Assembly: GCF_015712165.1 (NCBI RefSeq)
Contig: NZ_JADPZX010000001.1
Location: 6,832,001 to 6,896,000, forward strand
Direction: 5' to 3'
From: Streptomyces spinoverrucosus
GTDB lineage: Bacteria > Actinomycetota > Actinomycetes > Streptomycetales > Streptomycetaceae
DNA: 64,000 nucleotides
In this document: positions 44,574 to 54,186 of the stretch, piece after piece
Layout: each line of letters starts with the position of its first letter
Numbering within the stretch: position 1 is the stretch's first letter
Position numbers and translations under genes: made by a program
Notes under the pieces: generated by a model
What the model was told of the DNA's origin: nothing
Databases searched by the model: none
Seen by the model: only the letters and a program-made list of their open reading frames with translations

Positions 44574-47525
44574 ATGAGACGAAGAGCGAGATCGATCCTC
44601 GCCGCCGGCGCACTCCTGCTGGGCGCCCTCACCCTGGCACCCTTGGCCCAGGCCGACGAGAAGGCATCCGACCCCGACACCGAAGAGGTCAAGGTCTTCC
44701 GCGCCGACGTCACCAAGCAGCAGGTACCCCTGCTGCTCGCCACCGGACAGGACAGTCACGAACTCGGCGAACAGATCCCCGACAAGGGCACCGCCACCGT
44801 CGAGGTCTACCTCACCGACAAACAGGCCGAGAAACTCCAGAAGCAGGGCGTCGACCTCAAGGAGCACACCCTCTCGCCGCAGGCACGCGCACGCGTGGCC
44901 GCCGCCGGCGACGGAGTCTTCCGGCCGTACAGCGGCAAGGGCAACCTCAAGGAGGAGATCCTCAGGACCGCCCAGGAGCACCCGTCCCTGACCAAGGTGG
45001 TCTCCATCGGCAAGTCCCTCCAGGGACAGGACATCCTCGCCCTGAAGCTCACCAAGAACGCCAGGAAGAGCAAGGACGGCGCCAAGCCCTCCGTCCTCTA
45101 TCTCTCCAACCAGCATGCGCGCGAGTGGATCACCCCGGAGATGACCCGGCGGCTGATGCACCACTACCTGGACACCTACGCCACCGACAAGCGCATCAAG
45201 AAGATCGTCGACACCACCGAGCTGTGGTTCGTGCTCTCGGCCAACCCCGACGGCTACGACTGGACGCACCACCCCGACGGCGACCGCCAGTGGCGCAAGA
45301 ACATGCGCGACAACAACGGCGACGGCGCCCACACGATCGGCGACGGTGTCGACCTCAACCGCAACTTCGCCTACAAGTGGGGCTACGACGACGAGGGTTC
45401 GTCCCCGTACCCCACCAGCCAGACCTACCGCGGCCCCGGCCCGAACTCCGAGCCCGAGACCAAGGCACTGGACGCCTTCGAACGACGCATCGGCTTCGAG
45501 TACGGCATCAACTACCACTCCGCCGCCGAACTGCTCCTCTACGGCGTCGGCTGGCAGGTCGCCACACCCACCCCGGACGACGTCCTGTACAAGTCCCTCG
45601 CCGGTACGCCGGAGAACTCCGCGATCCCCGGCTACCACCCGCAGCTCTCCTCCGAGCTCTACACCACCAACGGCGAGGCGGACGGGCACGCGGCCAACGT
45701 CAACGGCACGGCGATGTTCACCCCGGAGATGTCCACCTGCCAGTCCGTGTCGAACGTCGACCCGAACGACGCCTGGAACCCCGCCGACTGCGCGTCGATC
45801 TTCACCTTCCCGGACGACGAGAAGCTGATCCAGCAGGAGTTCGAGAAGAACATCCCGTTCGCGCTCTCCGTCGCCGAGTCCGCCGCCCGTCCCGACCGGC
45901 CCAGGTCCTCGGTCGGCATCGACGCCCCCGACTTCACCCCGGCGCCGTTCACGACGTCGTACTCCCGCGGCGCCGACCAGGAGGTCTCCGTCGTCGTACG
46001 CAAGTCCGTGCGCGACAAGGAGCTCAAGTACCGCGTCAACGGCGGCCGTACGCACGACATGCGGCTGCGGCCCTGGAAGGGCGGTGAGACGTACGGTGGT
46101 GAGGACAACCTCTACTTCGACGAGTACCGGGCGAAGGTCGCCGACGGCGACCCCGGAGACAGGGTCGAGGTCTGGTTCACCGGCGAGACCAGGTCCGGAA
46201 AGCGCACCGAGAGCGAGCGCTTCACCTACACGGTCGCCGAACGGCCGCGCGCCGACGTGCTCGTCGTCGCCGAGGAGGGCGCACCCGCGACCCAGGCGCA
46301 GACGTACGTCGACGCGCTGAAGGCCAACGGTGAGCGGGCCGTCGTCTGGGACGTCGCCACCCAGGGCGCACCGGACGCGTTCGGCGTGCTGACGCACTTC
46401 GACACGGTCGTCCACTACACCGGCGCCGTCCGGCCCGGCAACGCCACCCAGCTCGAACTGCGCGCCTACCTCAACGAGGGCGGCAAACTGATCGAGGCGG
46501 GCGAGACGGCCGGCGGCTCGGTCGACCTCGGCGGCGGCACCCTGTCGAACGACTTCAGCCAGTACTACCTGGGCGCCCACACCCGTACGTCCCTGCCGGG
46601 CGTCACCGGCTTCACCGGCACCGGCGCCCTCGCCGGCGTCACGGCCCCGCTCGGCGACGCGCCCGGCAACCCGCTGAACACCGCCGGATCGTTCGGCGTC
46701 ACCTCCGACACCCTGCCCGTGGAGACGTTCCCGCAGTTCGAGAGCGCCGGCGCGGGCCAGTACCCGGGGACCGTCAACCCGTACGGCCCGTACGAGGGCG
46801 CGTCCATGGCGGCCGTCACGCACTCCGACTACGCCTGGAACCGCCTGACCCGCACCATCGACCTCACCTCCGTGAGCGCGGCCGACGCCCCGACCCTGCG
46901 CACCCGGCTGCTGTGGGACACCGAGGCGGGCTACGACCACGCCGTACTCGAGGCGCACACCGCAGGGGCCGACGACTGGACCACGCTGCCGGAGAAGGGC
47001 GGCGCCACCGGCACCGCCGTACCCGCCGAGTGCGAGGCCGGGTTCTTCCTCCAGACGCACCCGGCGCTCCAGCGGTACCTGACCCGCGGCGACGGCGGCT
47101 GCACGCCCACCGGTACCAGCGGCTCCTGGAACAGCTTCAGCGGCGCCTCCGACCGTTGGCAGCAGGTCGAGTTCGACCTCTCCGCGTACGCCGGGAAGAC
47201 GGTCGAGGTCTCACTCAGCTACATCACCGACCCCGGCACCGGCGGCCACGGCGTCCTCGCCGACAACGCCACCGTCGTCGTCGGCGGTGCGGCGGGGCAG
47301 ACCGACGGCTTCGAGACCTCGCTCGGCGCCTGGACCACCCCCGGACCGCCCGTCGGCAGCCCGGCGGTGGTCAAGGACTGGGGGCTGTCCGGGGAACTGT
47401 TCAAGACATATGGAGCGGTCACCACGGACGACACCGTGCTGCTCGGTTTTGGACTGGAACACGTCAGCGCGGCGACCGACCGCAGGGATCTGATCGGCGA
47501 GGCGCTCACCGCGCTCGACGAGTGA
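44574..47525 (+). CDS. Secreted M14-family zinc carboxypeptidase
   Basis: 983 residues. Signal peptide MRRRARSILAAGALLLGALT ending near AQADE. The M14 domain shows the zinc motif NQHAREWITPE (H-x-x-E), the substrate Arg in DLNRNFAYKWG, the third zinc ligand in INYHSAAELLLYGVGW, and the catalytic Glu in FTPEMSTC. An N-terminal propeptide-like region and a long C-terminal region follow: a beta-rich segment (EVSVVVRKSVRDKELKYRV), then an immune-inhibitor-A-like part (LLWDTEAGYDHAVLEA ... VEVSLSYITDPGTGGHGVLAD). ATG 44574 has AAGGGGGG upstream. Likely role: extracellular peptide digestion. No sortase or anchor motif is seen. Confidence 0.94.
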   Translation: MRRRARSILAAGALLLGALTLAPLAQADEKASDPDTEEVKVFRADVTKQQVPLLLATGQDSHELGEQIPDKGTATVEVYLTDKQAEKLQKQGVDLKEHTLSPQARARVAAAGDGVFRPYSGKGNLKEEILRTAQEHPSLTKVVSIGKSLQGQDILALKLTKNARKSKDGAKPSVLYLSNQHAREWITPEMTRRLMHHYLDTYATDKRIKKIVDTTELWFVLSANPDGYDWTHHPDGDRQWRKNMRDNNGDGAHTIGDGVDLNRNFAYKWGYDDEGSSPYPTSQTYRGPGPNSEPETKALDAFERRIGFEYGINYHSAAELLLYGVGWQVATPTPDDVLYKSLAGTPENSAIPGYHPQLSSELYTTNGEADGHAANVNGTAMFTPEMSTCQSVSNVDPNDAWNPADCASIFTFPDDEKLIQQEFEKNIPFALSVAESAARPDRPRSSVGIDAPDFTPAPFTTSYSRGADQEVSVVVRKSVRDKELKYRVNGGRTHDMRLRPWKGGETYGGEDNLYFDEYRAKVADGDPGDRVEVWFTGETRSGKRTESERFTYTVAERPRADVLVVAEEGAPATQAQTYVDALKANGERAVVWDVATQGAPDAFGVLTHFDTVVHYTGAVRPGNATQLELRAYLNEGGKLIEAGETAGGSVDLGGGTLSNDFSQYYLGAHTRTSLPGVTGFTGTGALAGVTAPLGDAPGNPLNTAGSFGVTSDTLPVETFPQFESAGAGQYPGTVNPYGPYEGASMAAVTHSDYAWNRLTRTIDLTSVSAADAPTLRTRLLWDTEAGYDHAVLEAHTAGADDWTTLPEKGGATGTAVPAECEAGFFLQTHPALQRYLTRGDGGCTPTGTSGSWNSFSGASDRWQQVEFDLSAYAGKTVEVSLSYITDPGTGGHGVLADNATVVVGGAAGQTDGFETSLGAWTTPGPPVGSPAVVKDWGLSGELFKTYGAVTTDDTVLLGFGLEHVSAATDRRDLIGEALTALDE

Positions 47526-47588
47526 ACACCAGGTCAACGGCCACCAACTGTTCGTAGTCATATCGGGTGATCGGGTCGCATGGCTCGG

Positions 47589-47622
47589 GCGGTCCGTACC
47601 CCTACTGGCGGGTACGGACCGC
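47589..47622 (+). terminator. Terminator between the carboxypeptidase gene and gap
   Basis: A perfect 13-bp stem, GCGGTCCGTACCC (47589-47601) with GGGTACGGACCGC (47610-47622), and an 8-nt loop, 64 nt after the carboxypeptidase stop. No T run. Confidence 0.8.
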
Positions 47623-47674
47623 ACTGCCGTGTATGGGCCATCTCGATGTCACCCCAGGGGCTTCAGGGAGGTAG

Positions 47675-48760
<1,086 letters not shown>

Positions 48761-48783
48761 GCAGCTTCCACAGGCACCTCGAT

Positions 48784-48835
48784 GTGAGGGCAGGGCTCGG
48801 GCAGCGCGCGCCGCGTTGTCCGAGCCCTGACTCAC
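48784..48835 (+). terminator. Hairpin (attenuator or terminator) between gap and pgk
   Basis: CAGGGCTCGG (48791-48800) pairs exactly with CCGAGCCCTG (48820-48829), and GTGAG (48784-48788) with CTCAC (48831-48835) extends the stem after a small internal loop. It begins 24 nt after the gap stop. It likely reduces read-through, allowing more gap than pgk/tpiA mRNA, or shields a processed 3' end. Confidence 0.7.
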
Positions 48836-48869
48836 GTACAGATCGACCAGCCCTCCTCAGGAGTCCCCT

Positions 48870-50081
48870 ATGAAGACGATCGACGAACTCCTCGCCGACG
48901 GTGTGGCAGGCAAGCGGGTCTTCGTCCGCGCCGACCTCAACGTGCCGCTGGACGGCACCACCATCACCGACGACGGCCGGATCCGCGCGGTACTGCCCAC
49001 CGTGAAGGCGCTGGCCGAGGCGGGCGCCCGCGTGGTCGTCGCCTCGCACCTGGGCCGTCCCAAGGGCGCCCCGGACCCCGCCTTCTCGCTCGCCCCGGCC
49101 GCCGCCCGGCTCGGTGAACTCCTCGGCACCGAGGTCAAGTTCGCCACCGACACGGTCGGCGACTCCGCGCAGGCCACCGTCGGCTCCCTCGCCGACGGCC
49201 AGGTCGCGGTCATCGAGAACCTGCGCTTCAACGCCGGCGAGACAAGCAAGGACGACGCCGAGCGCGGCGCCTTCGCCGACCAGCTCGCCGCCCTCGCCGA
49301 CGTGTACGTGGGCGACGGCTTCGGCGCCGTGCACCGGGGGCACGCCTCGGTCTTCGACCTGCCGAAGAAGCTGCCGCACTACGCCGGCTACCTCATCGCC
49401 ACCGAGGTCGGCGTCCTGAAGAAGCTCACCGACGACGTCAAGCGCCCCTACGTCGTCGCGCTCGGCGGCGCCAAGGTCTCCGACAAGCTCGCCGTGATCG
49501 ACCAGCTCCTCGGCAAGGCCGACCGCCTGCTCATCGGCGGCGGCATGGCCTACACCTTCCTGAAGGCCAAGGGCTACGAGGTCGGCATCTCCCTCCTCCA
49601 GGAGGACCAGGTCCCGGCCGTCACCGAGTACATGGAGCGCGCCGAGAAGAGCGGCGTCGAGCTGGTGCTGCCGGTGGACGTCCTGGTCTCCACCGAGTTC
49701 CCGGACCTGAAGACCAAGGCCCCGGCCAACCCCACCACCGTCGCCGCGGACGCCATCCCGGCCGACGAGGAGGGCCTGGACATCGGTCCGGAGACCCGCA
49801 AGCTGTACGCCTCGAAACTCGCCGACGCCGCCACCGTCTTCTGGAACGGCCCCATGGGCGTCTTCGAGCACCCCGACTACGCCGAGGGCACCAAGGCGGT
49901 CGCCCAGGCCCTCGTCGACTCCAAGGGCTTCACCGTGGTCGGCGGCGGCGACTCCGCCGCGGCCGTGCGCACCCTGGGCTTCGACGAGAACGCATTCGGC
50001 CACATCTCGACCGGCGGCGGCGCCTCCCTCGAATACCTCGAGGGCAAGACGCTCCCCGGCCTCGCCGCACTGGAGGACTGA
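48870..50081 (+). CDS. pgk: Phosphoglycerate kinase
   Basis: 403 residues. It transfers phosphate from 1,3-bisphosphoglycerate to ADP. N-terminal [15 protein letters not shown] signature, the HLGRPKG substrate loop, ENLRFNAGE, the nucleotide-domain [16 protein letters not shown], the hinge GPMGVFE, and the C-terminal GGGDSAAAV and [14 protein letters not shown]. It ends 6 nt before tpiA, so the two are cotranscribed. ATG 48870 has AGGAG upstream. Confidence 0.98.
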   Translation: MKTIDELLADGVAGKRVFVRADLNVPLDGTTITDDGRIRAVLPTVKALAEAGARVVVASHLGRPKGAPDPAFSLAPAAARLGELLGTEVKFATDTVGDSAQATVGSLADGQVAVIENLRFNAGETSKDDAERGAFADQLAALADVYVGDGFGAVHRGHASVFDLPKKLPHYAGYLIATEVGVLKKLTDDVKRPYVVALGGAKVSDKLAVIDQLLGKADRLLIGGGMAYTFLKAKGYEVGISLLQEDQVPAVTEYMERAEKSGVELVLPVDVLVSTEFPDLKTKAPANPTTVAADAIPADEEGLDIGPETRKLYASKLADAATVFWNGPMGVFEHPDYAEGTKAVAQALVDSKGFTVVGGGDSAAAVRTLGFDENAFGHISTGGGASLEYLEGKTLPGLAALED

Positions 50082-50087
50082 CTCTTT

Positions 50088-50864
50088 ATGAGCACGCGCA
50101 CGCCGCTGATGGCGGGCAACTGGAAGATGAACCTCAACCACCTCGAGGCCATCGCCCACACCCAGAAGCTCGCCTTCGCCCTGGCCGACAAGGACTACGA
50201 GGCCGTCGAGGTCGTCGTCCTGCCGCCCTTCACCGACCTGCGCTCCGTGCAGACCCTGGTCGAGCACGACAAGCTGAAGATCAAGTACGGTGCCCAGGAC
50301 ATCTCGGTGCACGACGGCGGTGCCTACACCGGCGAGATCTCCGGCCCCATGCTGGCCAAGCTGAGGTGCACATACGTGGCGATCGGTCACTCCGAGCGCC
50401 GCCAGTACCACGGCGAGTCCGACGAGCTGGTGAACGCCAAGGTCAAGGCCGCCTTCAAGAACGGCATCACCCCGATCCTGTGCGTCGGCGAGGAGCTGGA
50501 CGTCCGCGAAGCGGGCAACCACGTCACTCACACCCTCACCCAGGTCGAGGGCGGCCTCCAGGGCGTCCCGGCCGAGCAGGCCGAGACCGTCGTGATCGCC
50601 TACGAGCCCGTGTGGGCCATCGGCACCGGCAAGGTCTGCGGCGCCGAGGACGCCCAGGAAGTCTGCGCCGCCATCCGCGGCAAGATCGCCGAGCTGTACT
50701 CCCAGGACGTGGCCGACAAGGTCCGCATCCAGTACGGCGGCTCCGTGAAGGCCGGCAACGTCGCCGAGATCATGGCGCAGGCCGACATCGACGGCGCGCT
50801 GGTCGGCGGGGCCTCGCTGGACGCGGACGAGTTCGTCAAGATCGTGCGCTTCCGCGACCAGTGA
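50088..50864 (+). CDS. tpiA: Triosephosphate isomerase
   Basis: 258 residues. It interconverts dihydroxyacetone phosphate and glyceraldehyde 3-phosphate. GNWKMN with the catalytic Lys, [13 protein letters not shown] with the catalytic His, [11 protein letters not shown] with the catalytic Glu and loop 6 start, and [11 protein letters not shown]. Length is normal. The spacing from pgk is 6 nt. The 3' end is followed at once by a 12-bp tandem repeat that places TGA again and again in the same frame. Confidence 0.98.
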   Translation: MSTRTPLMAGNWKMNLNHLEAIAHTQKLAFALADKDYEAVEVVVLPPFTDLRSVQTLVEHDKLKIKYGAQDISVHDGGAYTGEISGPMLAKLRCTYVAIGHSERRQYHGESDELVNAKVKAAFKNGITPILCVGEELDVREAGNHVTHTLTQVEGGLQGVPAEQAETVVIAYEPVWAIGTGKVCGAEDAQEVCAAIRGKIAELYSQDVADKVRIQYGGSVKAGNVAEIMAQADIDGALVGGASLDADEFVKIVRFRDQ

Positions 50865-50912
50865 ATCGACCGGTGAATCGACCGGTGAGTCGATCAGTGA
50901 GTCGATCAGTGA
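50861..50912 (+). repeat. 12-bp tandem repeat giving serial in-frame stop codons after tpiA
   Basis: Units GTGAATCGACCG (50861, 50873) and GTGAGTCGATCA (50885, 50897), plus the start of a fifth (50909). Because 12 is divisible by 3, each copy repeats TGA in the tpiA frame: stops at 50862, 50874, 50886, 50898 and 50910. The first unit includes the real stop codon. Confidence 0.9.
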
Positions 50913-50945
50913 GTATGCGGTAGCGGCGATCCGTCGTACCCTTGC

Positions 50946-50973
50946 GGGGGCATAGCTGAAACGCTGTGCCCCC
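50946..50973 (+). terminator. Hairpin between tpiA and secG
   Basis: GGGGGCATAGC (50946-50956), the loop TGAAAC, and GCTGTGCCCCC (50963-50973): 11 bp with one G-T wobble. It could end the glycolytic mRNA or lie in the secG leader; secG starts 36 nt later. Confidence 0.65.
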
Positions 50974-51008
50974 GTCGTTCATCCGTATCCGAGGAAGTTG
51001 GTCCAGCC

Positions 51009-51245
51009 GTGGTTTTGGGGTTCTCGATCGCCCTGATCGTCTTCAGCCTGCTGCTGATGCTGCTGGTGCTGATGCACAAGGGGAAGGGCGGCGGCCTCTC
51101 CGACATGTTCGGTGGCGGCATGCAGTCGTCCGTCGGCGGCTCCTCCGTCGCCGAGCGCAACCTGGACCGGATCACCGTGGTGGTCGGTCTGCTGTGGTTC
51201 GCGTGCATCGTCGTACTCGGCATTCTTATGAAGATCAACAGCTGA
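51009..51245 (+). CDS. secG: Preprotein translocase subunit SecG
   Basis: 78 residues with two membrane helices (~3-22 FSIALIVFSLLLMLLVLMHK; ~53-74 RITVVVGLLWFACIVVLGIL), joined by a Gly-rich cytosolic loop (GKGGGLSDMFGGGMQSSVGG). This matches SecG, an accessory subunit of the SecYEG channel that eases SecA-driven export. GTG 51009 is chosen. Its place after tpiA is the normal Streptomyces order. A long hairpin follows. Confidence 0.94.
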   Translation: MVLGFSIALIVFSLLLMLLVLMHKGKGGGLSDMFGGGMQSSVGGSSVAERNLDRITVVVGLLWFACIVVLGILMKINS

Positions 51246-51270
51246 GCTGCCCACGCGTTTCGCACGTAAC

Positions 51271-51315
51271 GCCCCATGTTCGGTACGCGCAGCTGAGCGC
51301 GGCCTATCATGGGGC
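51271..51315 (+). terminator. Branched hairpin after secG
   Basis: GCCCCATG (51271-51278) pairs exactly with CATGGGGC (51308-51315). The loop carries a second small hairpin, GCGC-AGCTGA-GCGC. It begins 26 nt after the secG stop; probable terminator. Confidence 0.6.
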
Positions 51316-51350
51316 TTGCGTCTAGGTGTGGGGGCTGTAACTCCAATCAC

Positions 51351-51378
51351 TGGACGCGCGTTGGGCCTTACGTAGACT
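51351..51378 (+). promoter_or_regulatory. Candidate promoter of the RbpA-like gene
   Basis: TGGACG (51351-51356), 16 nt, TAGACT (51373-51378). In the resulting ~60-nt leader GCGAAGCG (51391-51398) and CGCTTCGC (51410-51417) form a perfect 8-bp hairpin before the GGGAG site. Confidence 0.5.
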
Positions 51379-51444
51379 GAGGCGCTCGCGGCGAAGCGGA
51401 ACGCCGACTCGCTTCGCGGCACCATCACGCAGGGAGTTACGACC

Positions 51445-51780
51445 GTGGCAAGTGGCAACGCGATCCGAGGAAGCCGGGTCGGGGCGGGGCCGATGGGCGA
51501 GGCCGAGCGCGGCGAGTCCGCGCCCCGGCTGCGCATCTCCTTCTGGTGCTCCAACGGGCACGAGACCCAGCCCAGCTTCGCCAGCGACGCGCAGGTTCCC
51601 GACACCTGGGACTGCCCGCGCTGCGGCTTCCCGGCCGGACAGGACCGGGACAACCCGCCGGACCCGCCGCGCACCGAGCCGTACAAGACGCATCTGGCGT
51701 ACGTACGGGAGCGGCGCAGCGACGCGGACGGCGAGGCGATCCTCGCCGAGGCGCTCGCCAAACTGCGGGGCGAGATCTAG
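51445..51780 (+). CDS. RbpA-family RNA polymerase-binding protein
   Basis: 111 residues. The zinc ligands of RbpA are kept: C-x-x-x-H in FWCSNGHETQ and C-x-x-C in WDCPRCGFPAG, within the same fold spacing, followed by the TEPYKTHLAYVRERRSDADG sigma-interaction-type region and a short helix. RbpA binds RNA polymerase and principal sigma factors and stabilises open complexes; Streptomyces often encodes two family members. The location between secG and pgi suggests this is the less studied paralogue rather than the sigma-R-regulated rbpA, which is inference. GTG 51445 is used. Confidence 0.88.
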   Translation: MASGNAIRGSRVGAGPMGEAERGESAPRLRISFWCSNGHETQPSFASDAQVPDTWDCPRCGFPAGQDRDNPPDPPRTEPYKTHLAYVRERRSDADGEAILAEALAKLRGEI

Positions 51781-51789
51781 GAGTTGAAC

Positions 51790-51819
51790 CCGGCCGGGCA
51801 CCGAGCGGTGCCCGGCCGG
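51790..51819 (+). terminator. Terminator after the RbpA-like gene
   Basis: A perfect 13-bp stem, CCGGCCGGGCACC (51790-51802) with GGTGCCCGGCCGG (51807-51819), tetraloop GAGC. It starts 10 nt after the stop. Confidence 0.88.
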
Positions 51820-51935
51820 ACCTGCTTGGTCTTCAGGTCGCTGATACCTGTGGTCAAGGTGAACGTACCTGTTGTTGCACGGCACGACGACGCGACGACA
51901 GGTCACGTCCTGAGCTGATCAACTAGGTTGGGACC

Positions 51936-53585
51936 ATGAACGCAGACGGCCGTACCAGGCTGAATCAGACACCCGAGTGGACCGCTCTGGCCAAGCACCG
52001 TGAGGAGTTCGCGGACACCCATCTGCGGGATCTGTTCGCGGCGAACCCCGGGCGCGGCTCCGGCTACACGCTCCAGGTCGGTGACCTGTTCGTCGACTAC
52101 TCCAAGCACCTCGTCACCGACGAGACGCTGCGGCTGCTGCGCGAGCTGGCCGCCGCCACCGACGTCTTCGGGCTGCGGGACGCCATGTTCCGCGGCGAGA
52201 AGATCAACACCACCGAGAACCGCGCCGTCCTGCACACCGCGCTGCGCGCACCCCGGGACGCCGTCATCGAGGTCGACGGGGAGAACGTCGTGCCCGGCGT
52301 GCACGCCGTGCTCGACAAGATGGCCGACTTCGCCGAGCGGGTCCGGTCGGGGGAGTGGACCGGGCACACCGGCAAGCGGATCCGCAATGTCGTCAACGTC
52401 GGCATCGGCGGCTCCGACCTCGGCCCGGCGATGGCGTACGAGGTGCTGCGGGCCTTCACCGACCGCGAGCTGACCGTCCGTTTCGTCTCCAACGTCGACG
52501 GTGCCGACCTGCACGAGGCGACCCGCGACCTGGACCCGGCCGAGACGCTGTTCATCATCGCGTCCAAGACCTTCACCACCATCGAGACGGTCACCAACGC
52601 CACCTCCGCGCGCAAGTGGCTGCTGGCCGCCCTCGGTGACGAGTCGGCCGTGGCCAAGCACTTCGTCGCTCTGTCGACGAACGCCGAGAAGGTCGCCGAG
52701 TTCGGCATCGACACGGCCAACATGTTCGAGTTCTGGGACTGGGTCGGCGGCCGCTACTCCTACGACTCCGCGATCGGCCTCTCGCTGATGATCGCCATCG
52801 GCCCGGACCGCTTCCGGGAGATGCTCGACGGCTTCCACCTCGTCGACGAGCACTTCCGCACCGCCCCCGCCGAGTCCAACGTGCCGCTGCTGCTGGGCCT
52901 GCTCGGCATCTGGTACGGCAACTTCCACGACGCCCAGTCGCACGCCGTACTGCCGTACTCGCACTACCTGTCGAAGTTCACGGCGTATCTGCAGCAGCTC
53001 GACATGGAGTCCAACGGCAAGTACGTCGGCCGGGACGGCCGTGAGGTGGAGTGGCAGACCGGGCCGGTCGTCTGGGGCACGCCCGGCACCAACGGGCAGC
53101 ACGCCTACTACCAGCTCATCCACCAGGGCACCAAGCTGATCCCGGCGGACTTCATCGGCTTCGCCGAGCCGGTCGCCGAGATGAGTGCCGAGCTGAAGGC
53201 CCAGCACGACCTGCTGATGGCCAACTTCTTCGCCCAGACCCAGGCGCTGGCCTTCGGTAAGACGCCGGAAGAGGTGCGTGCGGAGGGCGTGCCGGAGGAA
53301 CTGGTCACGCACAAGACGTTCAAGGGCAACCACCCGACGACCACGATCCTCGCGCGCGAGCTGACCCCGTCGGTGCTCGGCCAGCTGGTCGCCCTCTACG
53401 AGCACAAGGTGTTCGTGCAGGGCGCGGTGTGGAACATCGACTCCTTCGACCAGTGGGGCGTCGAGCTCGGCAAGGTCCTCGCCAAGCGCGTCGAGCCCGC
53501 GCTGACCGAGGGCGCCGAGGTGCCCGGCCTGGACGCGTCCACCCAGTCCCTGGTCGCCAAGTACCGCCAGCTGCGCGGCCGTTGA
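51936..53585 (+). CDS. pgi: Glucose-6-phosphate isomerase
   Basis: 549 residues. It interconverts glucose 6-phosphate and fructose 6-phosphate. Family motifs: [17 protein letters not shown], the phosphate loop [13 protein letters not shown], the catalytic-Glu stretch LEMESNGK-type region (here [13 protein letters not shown]), [18 protein letters not shown] with the catalytic His, and [28 protein letters not shown] 51936 lies 6 nt after TAGGTT, so a leaderless mRNA is possible. Upstream, TACCTGT occurs twice, 21 bp apart (51845 and 51866). Confidence 0.98.
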   Translation: MNADGRTRLNQTPEWTALAKHREEFADTHLRDLFAANPGRGSGYTLQVGDLFVDYSKHLVTDETLRLLRELAAATDVFGLRDAMFRGEKINTTENRAVLHTALRAPRDAVIEVDGENVVPGVHAVLDKMADFAERVRSGEWTGHTGKRIRNVVNVGIGGSDLGPAMAYEVLRAFTDRELTVRFVSNVDGADLHEATRDLDPAETLFIIASKTFTTIETVTNATSARKWLLAALGDESAVAKHFVALSTNAEKVAEFGIDTANMFEFWDWVGGRYSYDSAIGLSLMIAIGPDRFREMLDGFHLVDEHFRTAPAESNVPLLLGLLGIWYGNFHDAQSHAVLPYSHYLSKFTAYLQQLDMESNGKYVGRDGREVEWQTGPVVWGTPGTNGQHAYYQLIHQGTKLIPADFIGFAEPVAEMSAELKAQHDLLMANFFAQTQALAFGKTPEEVRAEGVPEELVTHKTFKGNHPTTTILARELTPSVLGQLVALYEHKVFVQGAVWNIDSFDQWGVELGKVLAKRVEPALTEGAEVPGLDASTQSLVAKYRQLRGR

Positions 53586-53620
53586 GCCGTAGCGGCCCTA
53601 AAAACTGGATGCGCGGCCGG

Positions 53621-53664
53621 CTTCCGGCGGGTGACACTGCTCCGGCTCCGTCACCCGCCGGAAG
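53621..53664 (+). promoter_or_regulatory. Perfect 15-bp inverted repeat reaching the ribosome-binding site of the DUF2087 gene
   Basis: CTTCCGGCGGGTGAC (53621-53635) and its exact complement (53650-53664), 14-nt loop. The right arm ends GGAAG, and the GGAAGGA ribosome-binding site of the next gene overlaps it by five bases. It can act as the pgi terminator, as an RNA switch that hides the ribosome site, or as a DNA operator. Confidence 0.75.
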
Positions 53665-53674
53665 GACACACACC

Positions 53675-54166
53675 ATGGACCAGCTCCTGGCCGCGCTCGC
53701 CGACCCGGAACGGCTGAAGCTGTACGCCCGTATCGTGCTGGAGGACCTGCCGCCCCGCGAGGAGGACTCTCCCGCCGTGCGCAAACACCTGGGGCGCCTG
53801 ATCTCGGCGGGCCTGGTGGAACGCCTGCCCGACGGCTCCCTGCGGGCCGACCCGACGGTCTTCCGCCGCGCACGCCCCGCCGAGCCGGCACAGACCGGTG
53901 TGCCCCGGCGCCTGACCGGGTTCTTCGCCCACGGGCGACTGACGTCGATCCCGGTCCGTCCGGTCGTACGCCGCGAACTGCTGGAGCATCTGACGCAGAC
54001 CCTCTTCGAGGCCGACCGCGGCTACACCGAGCGCGAGGTCAACGACGCGTTCCGCACCGTCCACGACGACACCTCCGCGCTGCGCCGCTACTGCGTGGAG
54101 AGCGGTCTGCTCGTGCGGGAGCGCGACGGCAGCAGCTACCGGCGCGTCACCGCCGTCACCGTCTGA
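53675..54166 (+). CDS. DUF2087 domain transcriptional regulator
   Basis: 163 residues. The N-terminal ~50 residues look like a winged helix of the ArsR/MarR kind (LLAALADPERLKLYARIVLE, then HLGRLISAGLVERLPDG). The C-terminal part is DUF2087 (RGYTEREVNDAFRTVHDDTS, LRRYCVESGLLVRERDG, YRR). ATG 53675 has GAAGGA upstream. It lies between pgi and the FtsX exporter operon (convergent with the latter). The ligand and targets are unknown; the adjacent 15-bp repeat may be its own control site. Confidence 0.85.
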   Translation: MDQLLAALADPERLKLYARIVLEDLPPREEDSPAVRKHLGRLISAGLVERLPDGSLRADPTVFRRARPAEPAQTGVPRRLTGFFAHGRLTSIPVRPVVRRELLEHLTQTLFEADRGYTEREVNDAFRTVHDDTSALRRYCVESGLLVRERDGSSYRRVTAVTV

Positions 54167-54186
54167 CGGCGTCGTCGAGGCCGCGC

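Noticed and set aside
51330..51444. Possible structured RNA gene before the RbpA-like gene
   Set aside because: Only one 8-bp hairpin is present; better explained as the 5' leader after the candidate promoter.
51913..51936. Possible damage promoter of pgi (TAGGTT 6 nt before the ATG)
   Set aside because: No TGTCR element lies 11 nt upstream of the -10; only the leaderless spacing is shared.
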